This document shows, piece by piece, positions 44,830 through 57,294 of a DNA stretch of 64,000 nt; the stretch's first letter is position 1, and every line of letters starts with the position of its first letter. The position numbers were made by a program, and so were the translations under genes. The stretch lies in NCBI GenBank assembly GCA_963457665.1, contig OY735228.1:1522173-1586172 (forward strand), given 5' to 3'. The notes under the pieces were generated by a model that did no database searches, was not told where the DNA came from, and worked only from the letters and a program-made list of their open reading frames with translations. The stretch is from Thysanoteuthis rhombus. Lineage: Eukaryota > Mollusca > Cephalopoda > Oegopsida > Thysanoteuthidae.

Positions 44830-45439
44830 CCAGCCTGATCAAAACTGAAGAAACATGTTGACAATTTTTGCTCGTTGGTAGAGATATTGTTTGCCAGGAT
44901 GTTTGAGTTAGATGAATGATGGCTATATGGTTGGAGATAGAATGTCATAAGGATCCGAAGCCACAGGATTCGGGAGTGGTTCCAAAGGTTGTACCCTCCT
45001 CTAGATGTAGATGGCATTTGTTCTGAGTGGTCTTGCCATTGTGTCCCACCTCGACTCTCTCGAAACAACCTATTGAGCAATGTCTGCTCTGTTGATTTCT
45101 TTTTTTTTCTTTTCTTCATAAAATATTTTTGTAGTAGGTAATGGTAGCTCGATGAACAGCTGCAGACACTTTAGTAAATCTTTCATTGTTTTGGTCCTGA
45201 CAATCTGAAGAAGCTAGTGCCTTCTCAATCATTCTGGAATCTTACGCTTACAGGTTTGTCTGTATCTCTGATGGTTTGTAACTTGAATGTTTGTGGGTAG
45301 GAGAGCACCTGTAATTATCTGTTAGTGAGTAACAGAATGTTTTATTCTCTCAACCCCTTTCCACACACCTTTTGATTTATTCCTGGAAGCGTAGAACGGC
45401 AAAAAGGTTTCTGACATTGAAAACAGAATTGGCAAATGG

Positions 45440-45640
45440 AGGTCAAGTTTGATTCTTTTAGCGCGGATACCTTAATGAAAGGCATGAATCCACATTTCCC
45501 CCACTGAGCTATAAATAACAGGAAAGATGGAGTAGGTCCTCGGTGGTATGGGTGCTAGCAACTCCACCATGTGAAGACCTATTTGCTTTTGAGATTGTAA
45601 TGTAGCCTTCTACTCAGCCAGAAGTCTTTTTTTTTTTTTT
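45440..45640 (-). repeat. Repeat family B, copy 7
   Basis: The minus strand reads, after an A-rich run, 'GGTCTTCACATGGTGGAGTT', 'GCTAGCACCCATACC' and 'AATGTGGATTCATGCCTTTC'. It belongs to the TTGCTAGC subfamily with copies 3 and 6. Confidence 0.65.
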
Positions 45641-45644
45641 TTCT

Positions 45645-47305
45645 TTTTTTCCTACTAGCGCAACCAAAAAATGAATAGAATTTCAAATATTTCATTTTTT
45701 CTAAGATAAAATAGAAAAAGAATTTCCAGATGATGAATTTTGTTGCTTTAACATTGACGACAATGCATAGTTATGAACTAGAAAGCATGCATACCTCTGC
45801 CAACTGCATTGTCACTAAAATTGAATAAAAATCAATTCACGATGCAGGGCAGGAGACGGTAAAAAAAATTCCTGGTTCTGCACCCAAATTTGATCAATTT
45901 TTTCCAGAGTCCATTGCTCACCTTTCCACAAAATTTCTTTGAAATTCTTTGTGAAATTTTGGAGATATCGTGTCGACTAACACAGAAATGAGTGAATTTA
46001 TGTAACTCTCCCAATTCTGGCCTTTTTGAAAAGCAGTTGGCCATTTGTTGCTGTAGTTTTTTTAATTGCAATGGTTTAAAAATATTAATTACTTGTTTTA
46101 TACTACTATTTACCTTAATTGTAAATATTTCTGTTACTTTTTATCATAACTTCACCCAGGCTGTTATTGTTAAGTTCTGATGGAAAAAGCAAATGGAAAA
46201 TCATGATGAAGGTAAACTGAAGTGTAAATCTTTAAAAGAAAAACTAATATTTTACAATATTTTTATTTTATAAAAGTAGATGAAATAACTGCTTTCATAA
46301 ACAATTTTGGTATTTGGCCATTTTTTTGTGAGATTTTGGCCAGAAACGTCTCCAACTCTCTGGCAACCCTGAAAGGAAGGGATTTCCTGATGGCCAGAGA
46401 AGAAGACATGTATGTTGTTAGGCTAGGGGGAAAAATTGCTGATTGCAGGTTTAGTTCTAAGTTTCAAGTCAGCTAAAACATTTCTTTTTATCTTGATTGT
46501 CACCATTTTTGTATTTGGCTTCTTTATTTATTGAATCTTTTTTTTATCAGCAGATTTTTAAAAAAATCTTTTTCTGGTTTTGAAGCCTGTCTCCATTTTG
46601 CAAAGTTTGCTGCTGCCTAGTCTGTGTCTCGGGTGACACCCTCAACCCTTGGCCAGGGACAAGATTTATGGGTCTGTCCCTCTTGTCTTATTTCAAGCTG
46701 ATACTTGTTACTCTACTACTACCTCAATGCTAGGGCGGGGGGGGGGGTTGTTAGGTTAGGGTTTTTTTGTTTTTTTTGTTTTTTTTTTTTCTTTGCATGT
46801 ATATTTTCCTCTTGCACACTTTGCCTCCCATCAAAGTTCCTGGAGATCCCCCCCTCTGTCTCTCTCTCTCCTACCCATCCATCCACCCTGTCCAAAATAA
46901 AATTCCTCTTCTTCAACAACTTGTTGATCTATTTTTAAACTCCCTATTCAAGGGACTTTCTTAAGACGTTGGAAAGTTGTCTGAATTGTTCATAACTTCT
47001 TCTCCCACCAACAACAGAAAGAATTACAGCCTTTTGTTCAGCTATTGTTGTTAAATAATTCTTCTTTTTTCTTCAAATACTTATTCACACACCCACTGCA
47101 CAGTGAATGATAAAATTATGGCCTTTTTCTTTCATTTTTTGACAATACATCTACTACAGTCTTCAAGAGAGCCTAAGTGGACAACAGGTTCGGCTGATGG
47201 CTGCTACTGATACTATGTGACCTTTTTTTTTTTTTTTTTCTTTACACTCTGAAACTTTTCATAGAAATGACCTGGAAAATCTAAATAGGAAACTTTCCCA
47301 ACTTG
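45645..47305. other. No gene recognised
   Basis: Includes a G run (46737-46748) and T-rich DNA. The 46705-46964 open stretches come from T runs and CT-rich DNA. Confidence 0.5.
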
Positions 47306-47308
47306 TTA

Positions 47309-47392
47309 CTCTCTCTGTCCCATGATAGTTGTTACATTTAGTGTTTTAAATATATGTATATGCTAATGTAACGGCTATTAATGGATAGACAT
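47309..47392. mobile_element. Stowaway-like MITE, copy 3 (diverged right end)
   Basis: After TA the left end reads 'CTCTCTCTGTCCCATGATAG' and continues 'TTGTTACATTTA', as in copy 1. The right end (GGCTATTAATGGATAGACA) has decayed from the ACTATTATGGGACAGA seen elsewhere. Its length is about the same as copies 1 and 2. Confidence 0.55.
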
Positions 47393-47394
47393 TG

Positions 47395-48085
47395 TACAGT
47401 TTTGTGGCCAAATTTTCCAGTTTTTCAACAAGACCAAAGATTCAGTTCGATGGAGCAAATCATCTAAAAGTAATGATAATCAGGAGAGCCATGTCTCTCA
47501 CACTTATAGTATCAGTAGCAGCAGCCATCAGCCTCTCTCCCTTCTTACCCTCCTATTAAAATATCTAATTTTCTCCTTCCCTTTGCCTATTAGAATACTT
47601 TTCCCTTCTCTTTTACTATTGTTTTGTTGAATTATTTTTCTCTCCTCCCCCTCTCTTCCTATCCTTTTCTCCCCTCTCATTTCCTATGCTTTTCTCCCCT
47701 CTCTTTCTTCTCACACTTTTATGAAACTACCTAACTGTCTCTACCTTCCTATCCTTTTGATTCATGCGGTCTAATTCCAGACGGCTCCTGCATTTGGGTC
47801 CAGACAGTCCCCCCACCTTGGTGCTAAGACATTGTCTATGAATTTAGCTTGTCCGAACTACTTGAGTTTCGTATTTCAATTTTCGGGTTTAGTCTTATCA
47901 TCAGATTCCAGCATTTTTTAGTTTCACTTCCTTCCGAATAGAGAAAAAACATTATTTGATAAGAAAGGTTTGCAAAATCTCAACTTGAGGAATCCTAACT
48001 GATTTGTAAAATCTAAAATGCCCAAACCTTTCTGTTGTGTCCTTGTAGGAATAATTCATGAGGTTAACCCTTTGTTGACCAATCA
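47395..48085. other. No gene recognised; CT-rich DNA
   Basis: CT-rich segment at 47530-47760 with imperfect 'CTTTTCTCCCCTCT' units; otherwise nothing. Confidence 0.5.
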
Positions 48086-48094
48086 TGGTATCAC

Positions 48095-48290
48095 ACTTGA
48101 GAAGGATATGAATCCATCTCTCCCCTTGATAATGCGGAGTGAAGTGTGCTTGTCACCTCTAAGTCTATATCTCGGCCGAGTAAGTAGTGATGTGATATCA
48201 TATAGAGCCCGAGCAGAAACAGTTGAAGCAGTAGCCAGCGTAAGGGCATTATGTACTTACTTGCACTCTCAAATGCCTGGTTGTAAGAGA
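48095..48290 (-). repeat. Repeat family B, copy 8
   Basis: The minus strand reads 'ATGCCCTTACGCTGGCTACT', 'TAGAGGTGACAAGCACACTT' and 'GGGGAGAGATGGATTCATAT', the same as copy 5. The roughly 90-codon open stretches on both strands are repeat sequence. Confidence 0.7.
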
Positions 48291-48299
48291 TGTTAACAA

Positions 48300-49095
48300 A
48301 AAGTAGGATCTCTATGAATTGTGAGTTTGCATGACCCATGTAGGTGTCAGTCTGTCTGACAATCATTTCCTAATGATTTTCTTGTTCTAAGAATCAAAAT
48401 TGTCTTAGGAGGAAAGAGATGTGAATTTAATTTAGAAAATTCCTTTCTCTATCTTGAATTCTTTTTTTTTTGTTTATTTATTTCAAATTTCGTCTATTTA
48501 AAACAGTTCCCATCTTCACTTAAGAAAGAATAAAAAATAAAAAAAGGCACTACCCCTCCCCCTGCTTCTTCCATTGTTGTTTGTTGATCAAATTATCACC
48601 GCACTGTCTTCTAATGTAGTTGCTTAATGGGTGGAATTTTGTTAACATAGAATTGCTTTGAGGTTAGTGTTTGTGTGGATCTTCGACTCGACTGAAGAAC
48701 CGACGACCAGGATTCCACTTAGCTTTTGGGGAACAATCAATCCAAAATGTCTATACAGTCTTCATCTGATTCTTCTCCAGAAAAGCAGGGGGGGGGGTGT
48801 CTCTTTTTCTTCTCCTTCTTCTCCTTCCCCTTCCCCCTCTTTTTATAGAACACCAACTGCTAGATTTGACACATGCAATTATTAGATTTTAAGTTTTCTT
48901 AGTAGCAGTATTATGAAATATTAGTAGAAATGCTGTTATAATTGACACTAGTAGTAGCATATACTTCCTTCAGATAAACACTCACATGTGTGTGTGTGTG
49001 TGTGTGTGTGTACATGAGGAGGAGGAGGAGGGAGTGAGAAATATTTTATTTACCTAATGGCCACACCTTTAAATATCAAAATGTTTTTTCTTCAC
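48300..49095. other. No gene recognised; (TG)n at 48986-49011 and GGA triplets
   Basis: T9 and G9 runs, CTTCTCC-type DNA at 48805, a TG array and GGA triplets at 49018. Confidence 0.5.
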
Positions 49096-49099
49096 AAAT

Positions 49100-49480
49100 T
49101 TCATCTAAAAGAAAACAGGTCTGGTTAGTCACTCACTTGAAACTGTCACATGACCAACATCTTTTGGCAGCGTACCCTATTCAAGTGAGCAATTAAAAGA
49201 TGGAAAAAGGGGTGATCAATGAATTAGTCGCTTCTCTCACCTTTTGTTGGGCAGTGATCATTCATGAAAAAGTCTGAATTTTAAAAAAAAAACTTTAAAA
49301 AAATGAGTGAATGATATGGGACACAAACCAAGAGATCAAAGTTAACAAATTGACCCGCCCCCACTAAAAGCTTTTTTTTTCTCTTGTTCATCCGTGTATC
49401 TCTGGGTGCTCCTGGTCACATTTTGGGGCTATAACCTTGAAAAATAACATGGGTACACCATGCATTTTTAGATAATTAGT
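49100..49480 (-). repeat. Repeat family A, copy 7
   Basis: On plus: 'GGTCTGGTTAGTCACTCACT', 'GAAACTGTCACATGACCAAC', 'GGGGTGATCAATGAATTAGT', 'TTGTTGGGCAGTGATCATTC' and 'GGGACACAAACCAAGAGATC'. It ends near an 'ATAATTAGTCC' that matches copies 4 and 2. With copies 2, 6, 8 and 9 it allows a nearly complete consensus. Confidence 0.75.
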
Positions 49481-49484
49481 CCTG

Positions 49485-50326
49485 GTACATGCAAGGGCTA
49501 TGGTGATTCATTTATGTGGATATGATTGTATTCTTCTATTTTCTCCAACTTTGGTAAAATTGATAGAAAAAAGCCTTTTCATGTGTGGATTTATGAAAAA
49601 AATGTCCAGTTTTAAAGCAAATTGTCACCAGTGATTCCCTAGTGTTTGTTGGCAGTTATAAGCTTTAGAAAGACGTCTTTTCCTCCTTCTCACAACTTGG
49701 ATGACGACCCTGGTTAGCAATGTGTTCTATCATAGGATTAGTTCACCCGTACCATGAAAAATTATGACATATTTGAAATATGGATACACATCACATTTTA
49801 TTTAAGTAGGTAATGGAAAATAGCATTTTTTGATCACCAACTGATTATTATTTTTGATTTTTGTTTTTGTTACTCTTTATATATTTTTTCTTTAAATTCA
49901 GTATTTGTACTACGTCATTAGAACGTGAAATTCTATTTTACTACATCAGTTACACCCCGTTGCGTGACAGAGTATAAAACACACATTGCTAATTGTACGT
50001 ACAGATTGATATTGGAATGTATTGAGGTTAGGAATTCAATCGTGATAAATCTCCATGTATTTGGCTCTTGGGAATTTGGTAAAAATTGGAATTGGAATGG
50101 AACTCAGGAACATCCAACGTCTGTCCACACTAGCAGCTGTTGAATAATCGAGAGGGTGTGCATGTGTGTGGATGTTAAATCTACATTTTCAGACAAAAAA
50201 ATTGCTTAATTAGCATAGACATAGTTGAACATTTTGGCTATTTTTAGCATCTTTTTGGGTTTTTTTTCTTATTTAGCATTTGCAGAGTTGAAAACAGTAG
50301 AGTTTCAGTCTCTGCAATTTTTCTAA

Positions 50327-50365
<39 letters not shown>

Positions 50366-50855
50366 TCAGTACAGTTGTCCTCCCCCCCTCTCTCACTCCA
50401 CTACCACCCCGGGGTTATCATCCCATCATTACTGTGTTGGAATTTTTGGAAATCTTTTCTTTTTTTTTTTTCCTTCTTTTCTCTCCAAATATCTTGAAGC
50501 AAGCCAATCCCTTGTCTTTAGGTGTTTAATTGTGAATAACTAAATTGAGAATTTTAGATTTCATTGTCAGTTGTGGGTTTCTTTCAATTTTGACTCTTGA
50601 AGAATTTTCAGAACTTTCTGAACTTTCCTGGCTTGTCTTTGAAAAAGAAATGTCATTTCTACATTCCTGATTTTTCAATTATGATGTCGTGCGCATCGAT
50701 TACTAAACCTGCCCCTAAGTCCAAGTATGAAAATCTCTTCTTTTTTTTTTCTTTTTGGATCAAATTTTGTGCTGTTTTGTGCCTGGCAACAGGCTAACAT
50801 CTCTTCAATCCATTTTCTAGTTTGTGTGGCTCACAAGTTTTTTTCACTTTCTTAG
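49485..50855. other. No gene recognised; (TG)n at 50333-50360
   Basis: The TG array is followed by a C/T-rich stretch and T12. Open stretches 50332-50543 are artefacts of the array. Confidence 0.5.
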
Positions 50856-50859
50856 TTTG

Positions 50860-51060
50860 TTCAGGTCTTGGTGGCCAAATTGTTAACAGCTTGGAGAATG
50901 AAATCAGCCATCGAGTCCAAGCTCCAGCATCAGGTTGCATTCGCTTCTTACTAATGACCTTAAGCATGGCATGAATCCATTTCTCCCTCCAGCTGTCCAT
51001 CTTGGGCGTCAGGCTAGCATCCCAGCCGTGTAAAAACTGACAATTGCTACCAACAATTAA
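50860..51060 (-). repeat. Repeat family B, copy 9
   Basis: Minus strand: 'TTTTTACACGGCTGGGATGC', 'TAGCCTGACGCCCAAGATGG' and 'GAGAAATGGATTCATGCCAT', then 'CTTAAGGTCATTAGTAAG'. It sits inside a 119-codon minus-strand open stretch (50794-51153). Its composition is protein-like only because the repeat happens to be open here. Copies of the same repeat elsewhere have stops. Confidence 0.65.
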
Positions 51061-51064
51061 AAAA

Positions 51065-51840
51065 AAATCTTTGGCTCGTATATCATGCAACACAACATAC
51101 TGATGAAAATCTTTTGGGGAAATTTCCAAAGTGACTTCCTTCCCTTTTCGCATTTCAGTTTGGACTCAGGTCATATTCAGTTGACTCCCTGGATAGGTCC
51201 AATCTTACCACTCACCATTGGAGCCAAGCTCACACACAATCTCTATCTCCAATATTTGAATGGTATGGGTGAATGGTAAATGCTTCATGTTCTCAAGGTC
51301 CTCTCCTATTTGAATTCTTGTCAAGTCATAAAAGTCCAAATAGCATGATTATTTATGGAATCACTTCTATTTTGATTCCACTTTTAGCAAAGTTTTCTGT
51401 AGAAGTGTTCTTCAAGGACATTAATTAGTAAATGGATGACCATTGGGTTACATGATAACTGAAATCCTGAGATATAAATTTATATCAGTTGAAATTGATA
51501 GCCTTCAAAATTGTCACTAAACACACGTGGATATTAGTGTTCTCAAGTTTTATTTGTTTTTGTTTTTTAAAATATATATATATATATATGCATAATGTGA
51601 ATAGTTTTTGAAATGGAATCTGATTTGAGAAAAGAAAAGGAAAAAGCTCATGCGACAGGAATTGAATAAGAGAAATGCATCGGAGGGAATAGACATAAAC
51701 GATATTCATATCTAATCACTGTTGTCAATAGTTGCTTCTTCTTCCAATAGGAAAATAGCATTATAAATATGTAAAGCTGTTCAATTATTGATCGACACTT
51801 ACATGTCTAGCATGAAAGACCAAGCAACTACTACTTCTTC
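51065..51840. other. No gene recognised
   Basis: AT-rich DNA with a short TA array at 51571-51590. Confidence 0.5.
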
Positions 51841-52455
51841 TTTCTTTACTGGACTTCTTTCTCTCCCCCCCCCCCTTTCCATTTTCTCCCTCTTTCTCCC
51901 ATTCAGTACACTTCTCCCTTTCTTTTTTTCTCTTTTCTTTTTTTCTTTCCATTTTCTCCCATTGAATACACTTCTCCCTTTCTTTCCCATCTCTATATCA
52001 GTGTGTGTCTTTGATAATGGCAAACAAGGTGCCACTAGGAAATCTTGTTTATTGCTTGGTTGGGTTTGGTCCTCTCTTTTCTGTGTCTTGTTTTTGAACA
52101 ACAAGCCAGATTGGTGTTTCTGTGAGGGTGACTTGGTCAGCTAGTTGTATCTAATTGGCTGATTGCTGTCATTAAACCCGGCAATGGGGGCCTTCGGGGT
52201 GGGGTGGATCTGGTATGGGGGGGACAGGGTGGAGAGGGTGAGATGACAACGGTTGGGGTGGAGGGGTGATGGCTGGAGGGAGCGAAGGAAGAAAATGGCT
52301 CGTAGTATTACAGCTTTGTGCTTGGGTTTTTATAAGGAAGAAGCAGTGGTGGAGGTGGCGGCGGCGGCGGCCCGGTAGCATCTTTATCCAACTTTGTTGC
52401 TCTAAGGGTGTGTGTGTGTCTCCTGTAAAGGTGGGTGTATGTGTGTCTCCTGTGA

Positions 52456-52494
<39 letters not shown>

Positions 52495-52675
52495 CTCGCG
52501 TACCACTCTTCTCTCGTTTTTGAGCATCTATATCTCTCCTTCTCCCTACCTACTTATGGAAGGAACACATCAGCACCACTAACCACCCATCACCCGCTTT
52601 TCTGAATTTTTTTCCCCTCTTCACCATTATAAATCTCCCTCTCTTCTCATCTCTCTCTCTCTCCAATCTTTGCCT
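51841..52675. other. Pyrimidine-rich and GC-rich transition zone
   Basis: C/T-rich DNA (51860-51985) contains two near-identical 'TTTCCATTTTCTCCC' units about 70 bp apart. Then G-rich DNA (52190-52270), a GGC triplet run with CpGs at 52350-52372, and a (GT)n array at 52455-52490 ending in GCGCGCGC. A TTTTTATAAGG string precedes the GGC run. It could mark a promoter/5' UTR, but no coding frame follows. Confidence 0.3.
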
Positions 52676-52679
52676 CCCC

Positions 52680-53120
52680 TCTTTCTCTCTTTACCTACTT
52701 CTCCCCTTTCTCTCTTACCTACTTCTCCCGTTTCTCTCTTTACCTACTTCTCCCGTTTCTCTCTTTACCTACTTCTCCTTTTTCTCTCTTTACCTCTCCC
52801 CTTTCTCTCTTTACCTCTCCGCTTTCTCTCTTTACCTCTCCGCTTTCTCTCTTTACCTCTCCGCTTTCTCTCTTTACCTCTCCGCTTTCTCTCTTTACTT
52901 CTCCGCTTTCTCTCTTTACTTCTCCGCTTTCTCTCTTTACTTCTCCGCTTTCTCTCTTTACTTCTCCGCTTTCTCTCTTTACTTCTCCGCTTTCTCTCTT
53001 TACATCTCCGCTTTCTCTCTTTACCTCTCCGCTTTCTCTCTTTACCTCTCCGCTTTCTCTCTTTACCTCTCCGCTTTCTCTCTTTACCTCTTCCCTTTCT
53101 CTCTTTACCTCTTCCCTTTC
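52680..53120. repeat. Minisatellite, 21-bp unit (plus 24-25-bp variants)
   Basis: About 15 units of 'CTTTCTCTCTTTACCTCTCC' plus G, preceded by about five 24-25-bp relatives carrying an extra CTA or CTAC. Because 21 is a multiple of three, all frames stay open and read as seven-residue repeats (FLSLPLR on plus, RESGEVK on minus). The long open stretches (up to 166 codons) are therefore artefacts. Variant TTTACTTCT occupies five consecutive units, then one TTTACATCT, then the common form returns: a sign of local copying. Confidence 0.9.
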
Positions 53121-53339
53121 TCTCCACTCTCTTTTCATCTCATTTTCTACCTTTATCTCTCTCATTTTAATCTCTCTTTCTCTCTTCTTTGCCTCGTCCT
53201 TTTCGTTCTCCTCCTTTTTTTTCATTTTTCACTTTCTCTTTTCCTCTCACTATTCCCCCTCTTATATTTCCTCCCCCTCTCTCCTTCATCTTCTCACTTT
53301 CTTTCCTAGTAAGAGTCCAAAAAAGCCAAAGGGCAGAAA

Positions 53340-53485
53340 CCTCCTCATGCTTTATTGCAGGAGGCATTTATTCCAACCAGGTCACATGCTGCTAGAAATG
53401 GACCGCCGGGTGGGGGAAGGGGAGAGACAGAGTGAAGGAACACACAGAGAAGAAGCGGAGGAGGAGGAGGAGGTAACTTTCCCTC
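53340..53485 (+). other. Weak candidate first coding exon
   Basis: The sequence changes here from pyrimidine- to purine-rich and higher GC. An ATG at 53397 in fair context (gaaATGg) opens MDRRVGEGERQSEG, continues into a Glu-rich end, and meets a donor-like GAG-GTAACT at about 53475. An alternative upstream ATG lies at 53347. No downstream exon was identified, and GAG-rich frames arise readily from GGA repeats. This is listed only as a place to look for transcript evidence. Confidence 0.15.
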
Positions 53486-53959
53486 CCTTCCCCCGTCTCT
53501 TCGCGTCTTTTTTTCTCTTCCCTTCCCCCTCTTCCCAATTCTCTTTGTCTCTTTTACTCCCCTTCCCCATCACTCGTGTTTCATGTCCTCCCCTTCCTCG
53601 TTCTCCTACTCCCTTGGCTCGCCCTCTCTGAATTCCCACCTTATCCTTTCCCCCCAGGCGCTCCTCCCTCTTCGTCCACTGACCCACTAAGCATAGAAAC
53701 TGCTAACTCTCTTTGTGAACCCACAGAGAGAGTGAGAGAGAGAAAATTTGTCAGATTAAAGCCAATATGGCAGGTTGGCACGTTGATCTTCAACATTCCT
53801 CTGCTTCGTCTTGACGTTTGCCCGTAAAGAAAGGATACTTTTCAATTTTTTCAATTCATATATACTTATAAACATCCTGATTTACTGATCAACCAGTTTT
53901 ACTTACCGTGGACCTTACAGTATCTCTCTCAAAACTAAAAGTGAGAGAGCACGGCATTT

Positions 53960-54000
53960 TAAAAGGACCGGTGATCAAATCCTACCATGGGGGGAGAAGG
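53960..54000 (+). repeat. Family H fragment, copy 2
   Basis: GTGATCAAATCCTACCATGG matches the B-box and 3' part of the 44640 copy. Confidence 0.35.
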
Positions 54001-54004
54001 TTGA

Positions 54005-56286
54005 AGGTTATCTTGACTACAGGTAATATCCAGATATATATATACATACAAATGTATATATGTATATTTTTTCAATTATAATACTTTTTCCAGTTTTTTC
54101 ACATCTTTTTTTTATTCGGTAAAATTCCACTTTCACTATTTTGGGTTTGTTTTGATTTGTTGTTTAGTTGTGCAAGCGTGTCTCTGTGTATACTTTGTGT
54201 GTGTATATATATATATATATATCATTATATTATTATATAAAAACTCAACCCTGTTTTTTTATTTTATTTTTGCCATAAGCGTTTGACCGTGATTTTCATC
54301 ATTTTTGTCGCCCTCCCTGTTCTGCTAATTTGTCCCTCTTTTCCTTAATTTGCCGGTCTTTTTCTCCTTGTATACATCTACCCCAACTCATTGAGTTCCA
54401 TTTTTATATTAGATTGCTTTTATGAAAATTTCTTTCCTTTTTTTTAATATCCTCTTCAAGTTTATATCGACGTTTTCTTCCTTCATTTGTTTATCTACAA
54501 TGTAGATATCCGATTATTGAACCATTAGATTTATCCGTTTTTTCTTTCTTATCTCTTTATCCCGAACAAGTCGTTTCTCGTTGTATAGGTTTTTGGATGA
54601 AACCAAACTTGTATTCACTTTAATTGAAATCCGTTATTAATAGTCCAGGTTTAAGACTCGTCGATTCTTTTTTAAAAGCTGCTTCTACCGCCACCCGTGG
54701 GTGTATTTTTTCCACCCCTGCTGACTATTTCGGCTCATTTTCTTTTCTTTTTCTTTCAAAATCTAAAACTGTGTCACTTTTTCTTCTTGTTCAATTGAGA
54801 TCTTTAAACAAAAGAACTTTCCCTCACTTCACTCGGATTAAAATTAACGACAAGAATCCATTTCTATTTTTTCATCTTTCAACTCTTGTTTCAAGAGTTT
54901 TATCTTCGGGATCTTCAAAAAATGCTGATGATCACCAACCCAGTTTTTTTTTCTTCTCCTTTTTCCTGACACCCTTTTTTTTTCCCCTCGTCTAGACATT
55001 GTCTTCTTCGCTTCTTTTTCCCTTCTTGTTACACTTTACTCAGTTTATCTTCCCCCACGACTGACTTTTACTCATTTTTTTTTTTTTTTGTTCACGTGTT
55101 TTATTAAATGTTCCCCCTTATTTCCCCACTAAAATACTCTCTAGGTCACCAAGACCTGACTAGAAAGATATAAGTAAAATCAACATTTATTCAATGTTTT
55201 TTTGTGTTTTTTTATTTAGTGTATTGATTTATTTTCACAGCAAAAAAGTAGTAGGAAGAATTGGATTTTATTTTTTTAAGGATTTTTCACATGCTTAGAA
55301 AATTGCTGTCTATTTATAATTCTATGGCCTTCGTTTTTTTTTGTGTTTTTTTTTTTTAAAGATCATTTTGGTCTTTTTTTCCCTTTTTCTTGGCATGTAT
55401 ACATAGATCTGAACAGACTGAGATAGATAGATGGATAGTCGTACTAGATAGGTAGTCGTCGCTTACTTGAAACCTGGTGGATCCAATGTCTATATACATT
55501 GATTATTATTACACAATACTTGCAAAAAAAATCACTGATTTTATTTGAGAAAGTAAGAGTGTTATATTTTGTATGGTTGTTTATTAAAATGTCTCTAGTG
55601 TATCCCCTAACAACAACCCTAAACTAAGACTGGATTGGCCTGGTCGTGGTGGTGGTGGTGGTACCGTTAAGAAATTTGATGTCATCATAGTCTATCCATA
55701 ATATGATCGTTGTTCAACGTTTTTCCCTTAAAGTCTGTATAGTTCAAGCCTGAAAGGTAGACATTCGTTTTAAAATGGATGCTGGTGTTCTATTTATATT
55801 CAGGGTGTGGTGTGTAGTTGGGGGTTGACTGTAAGGGTGTTGAGTTAATCACTGTTACCCCCTCCGATGATGGCCTCTGCACACATTTTCTTCTTCTTCT
55901 TCTTGTATTTTTTTTTTCTACTTCTTTTTCCTTTATATTTTCTACTTGTGTTGTCATCTACGGAACTATTGATGCTCCTACTACAGCTGCTTGGGCACTA
56001 TTGTCACTACCCATGCAAAATGTAATCATCTTTCTTTATTGTATCTAGTAAGCTTGTTTAAGTGGATGATAGGTAAAAAGAGAGATATGTGAGGAAAACG
56101 TTACTTTCCTTTTTTTCTGGCTGATCAATTGGTTTTATGTGATTTATATGAGGTTGGTGATTTCTTTCCATTTTTTATTTATTTTCCTTTGAATCTTCCA
56201 TTTTTTTCTTCTGTTTATTCAGGTGCTAATGCCGGCAAGAAAACAAACGTTTCGGTCTCAATAAAAAAAAAAAATGCTTCTAGAGA

Positions 56287-56319
<33 letters not shown>

Positions 56320-57215
56320 CTCCAATTATAATTTTTTTTTTATTCTTCCAGAGTAATAATATTCGTGCTGTCAGTATCTTATCACCCAAATCCTATAAAT
56401 GCTGTATGAAAAATGGGGGGTGCAAGAAACGTGTCTTGTTCTTCCTACGACATAAGCACTTTCAGATGAACCTGAATATAGGATCCAGTTCACTTGATTC
56501 GCGTCATTTTATTTCCGAACCAATAAACAACAACTACTACCAACCATACCTACTACCATTCTCCTTTCTCGGCGGCACAAGGGCCTTGGGGGTTAGGCTT
56601 GCGACTCCAGGGAGTTGAATTAAAACTTATATATGTAGTAGATGTCAGTTGATCTTGGAAGAAAATTTAAAGTGTTGGTGGGGGGATGTAGACTGAACAG
56701 AAGCATGTGCCCTTCCCTTCTCCTGTCTTGTATAGCAAGAGGCGAGGTTGGGGGGAGGGTATAATTTCTTAGTGTAATTCAGACCCCACTATGTCTCTGT
56801 CTCCCCTTTCCTCTAACTTGTTTTAGTTTTTCCCCCACTAACCCCGACTTCACCCCCCTCTTAGATCCTCCTCCTCCTCCACGGTTCTGTCTCCCTCCTC
56901 TCTCTCTCTTTCTCTCTGTTTTATTCCCTTCCTGTTTTCTACACCATCACCCTACCCATCCCCCCACCGTGTGGACCTCTTTTCTGAATATAACCATTAT
57001 TCAACTGGATGACCTGATTGTCAGTCATTTAGGCTGCTGCACTAGAAATGTATGACTCACCACTAACACACACACACGTCTGGGAATTTCAAATTTTGAA
57101 AAAAAAAAGTTTATTCTTTTCAATTCTTCACTTTCACTAAAAATTCCACTCTTGAATTGTCAAAGTCTTAGATCTCCATGGAGAGCCTCTTTCTTCATTA
57201 CTAAGCATGCACAGG
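54005..57215. other. No gene recognised; T-rich, few repeats
   Basis: Contents: AT arrays at 54035 and 54203-54222, T runs at 55075 and 56288-56320, GGT triplets at 55643-55662, and C/T-rich DNA at 56780-56960. The 123-codon plus-strand open stretch at 54624-54995 and the 114-codon stretch at 56274-56618 are Phe/Ser/Leu-rich and lack motifs. Copies of families A-C are absent here. Confidence 0.45.
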
Positions 57216-57220
57216 GACCA

Positions 57221-57294
57221 ATATATATATATATATGTATATGTATGTATATATGTATATATATATATACACATACATACATATATACACACAC
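57221..57294. repeat. (AT)n/(GT)n/(AC)n compound microsatellite
   Basis: AT units with GTAT and ACAT interruptions arranged almost symmetrically, so the strand can fold on itself. Confidence 0.9.

Noticed and set aside
46737-46748. G11 run as a G-quadruplex or regulatory element
   Set aside because: Several G and C homopolymer runs occur across the window without context; nothing supports a function.
50794-51153. 119-codon minus-strand open stretch with protein-like composition
   Set aside because: About 200 bp of it is repeat family B, whose other copies have stops in this frame.
52670-53225. Repetitive proteins FLSLPLR (plus) and RESGEVK (minus)
   Set aside because: They follow directly from a 21-bp tandem repeat; both strands are open at once, as expected for an artefact.
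54624-54995. 123-codon Ser/Phe-rich open stretch
   Set aside because: Composition matches T/C-rich DNA; no motif or repeat-independent support.
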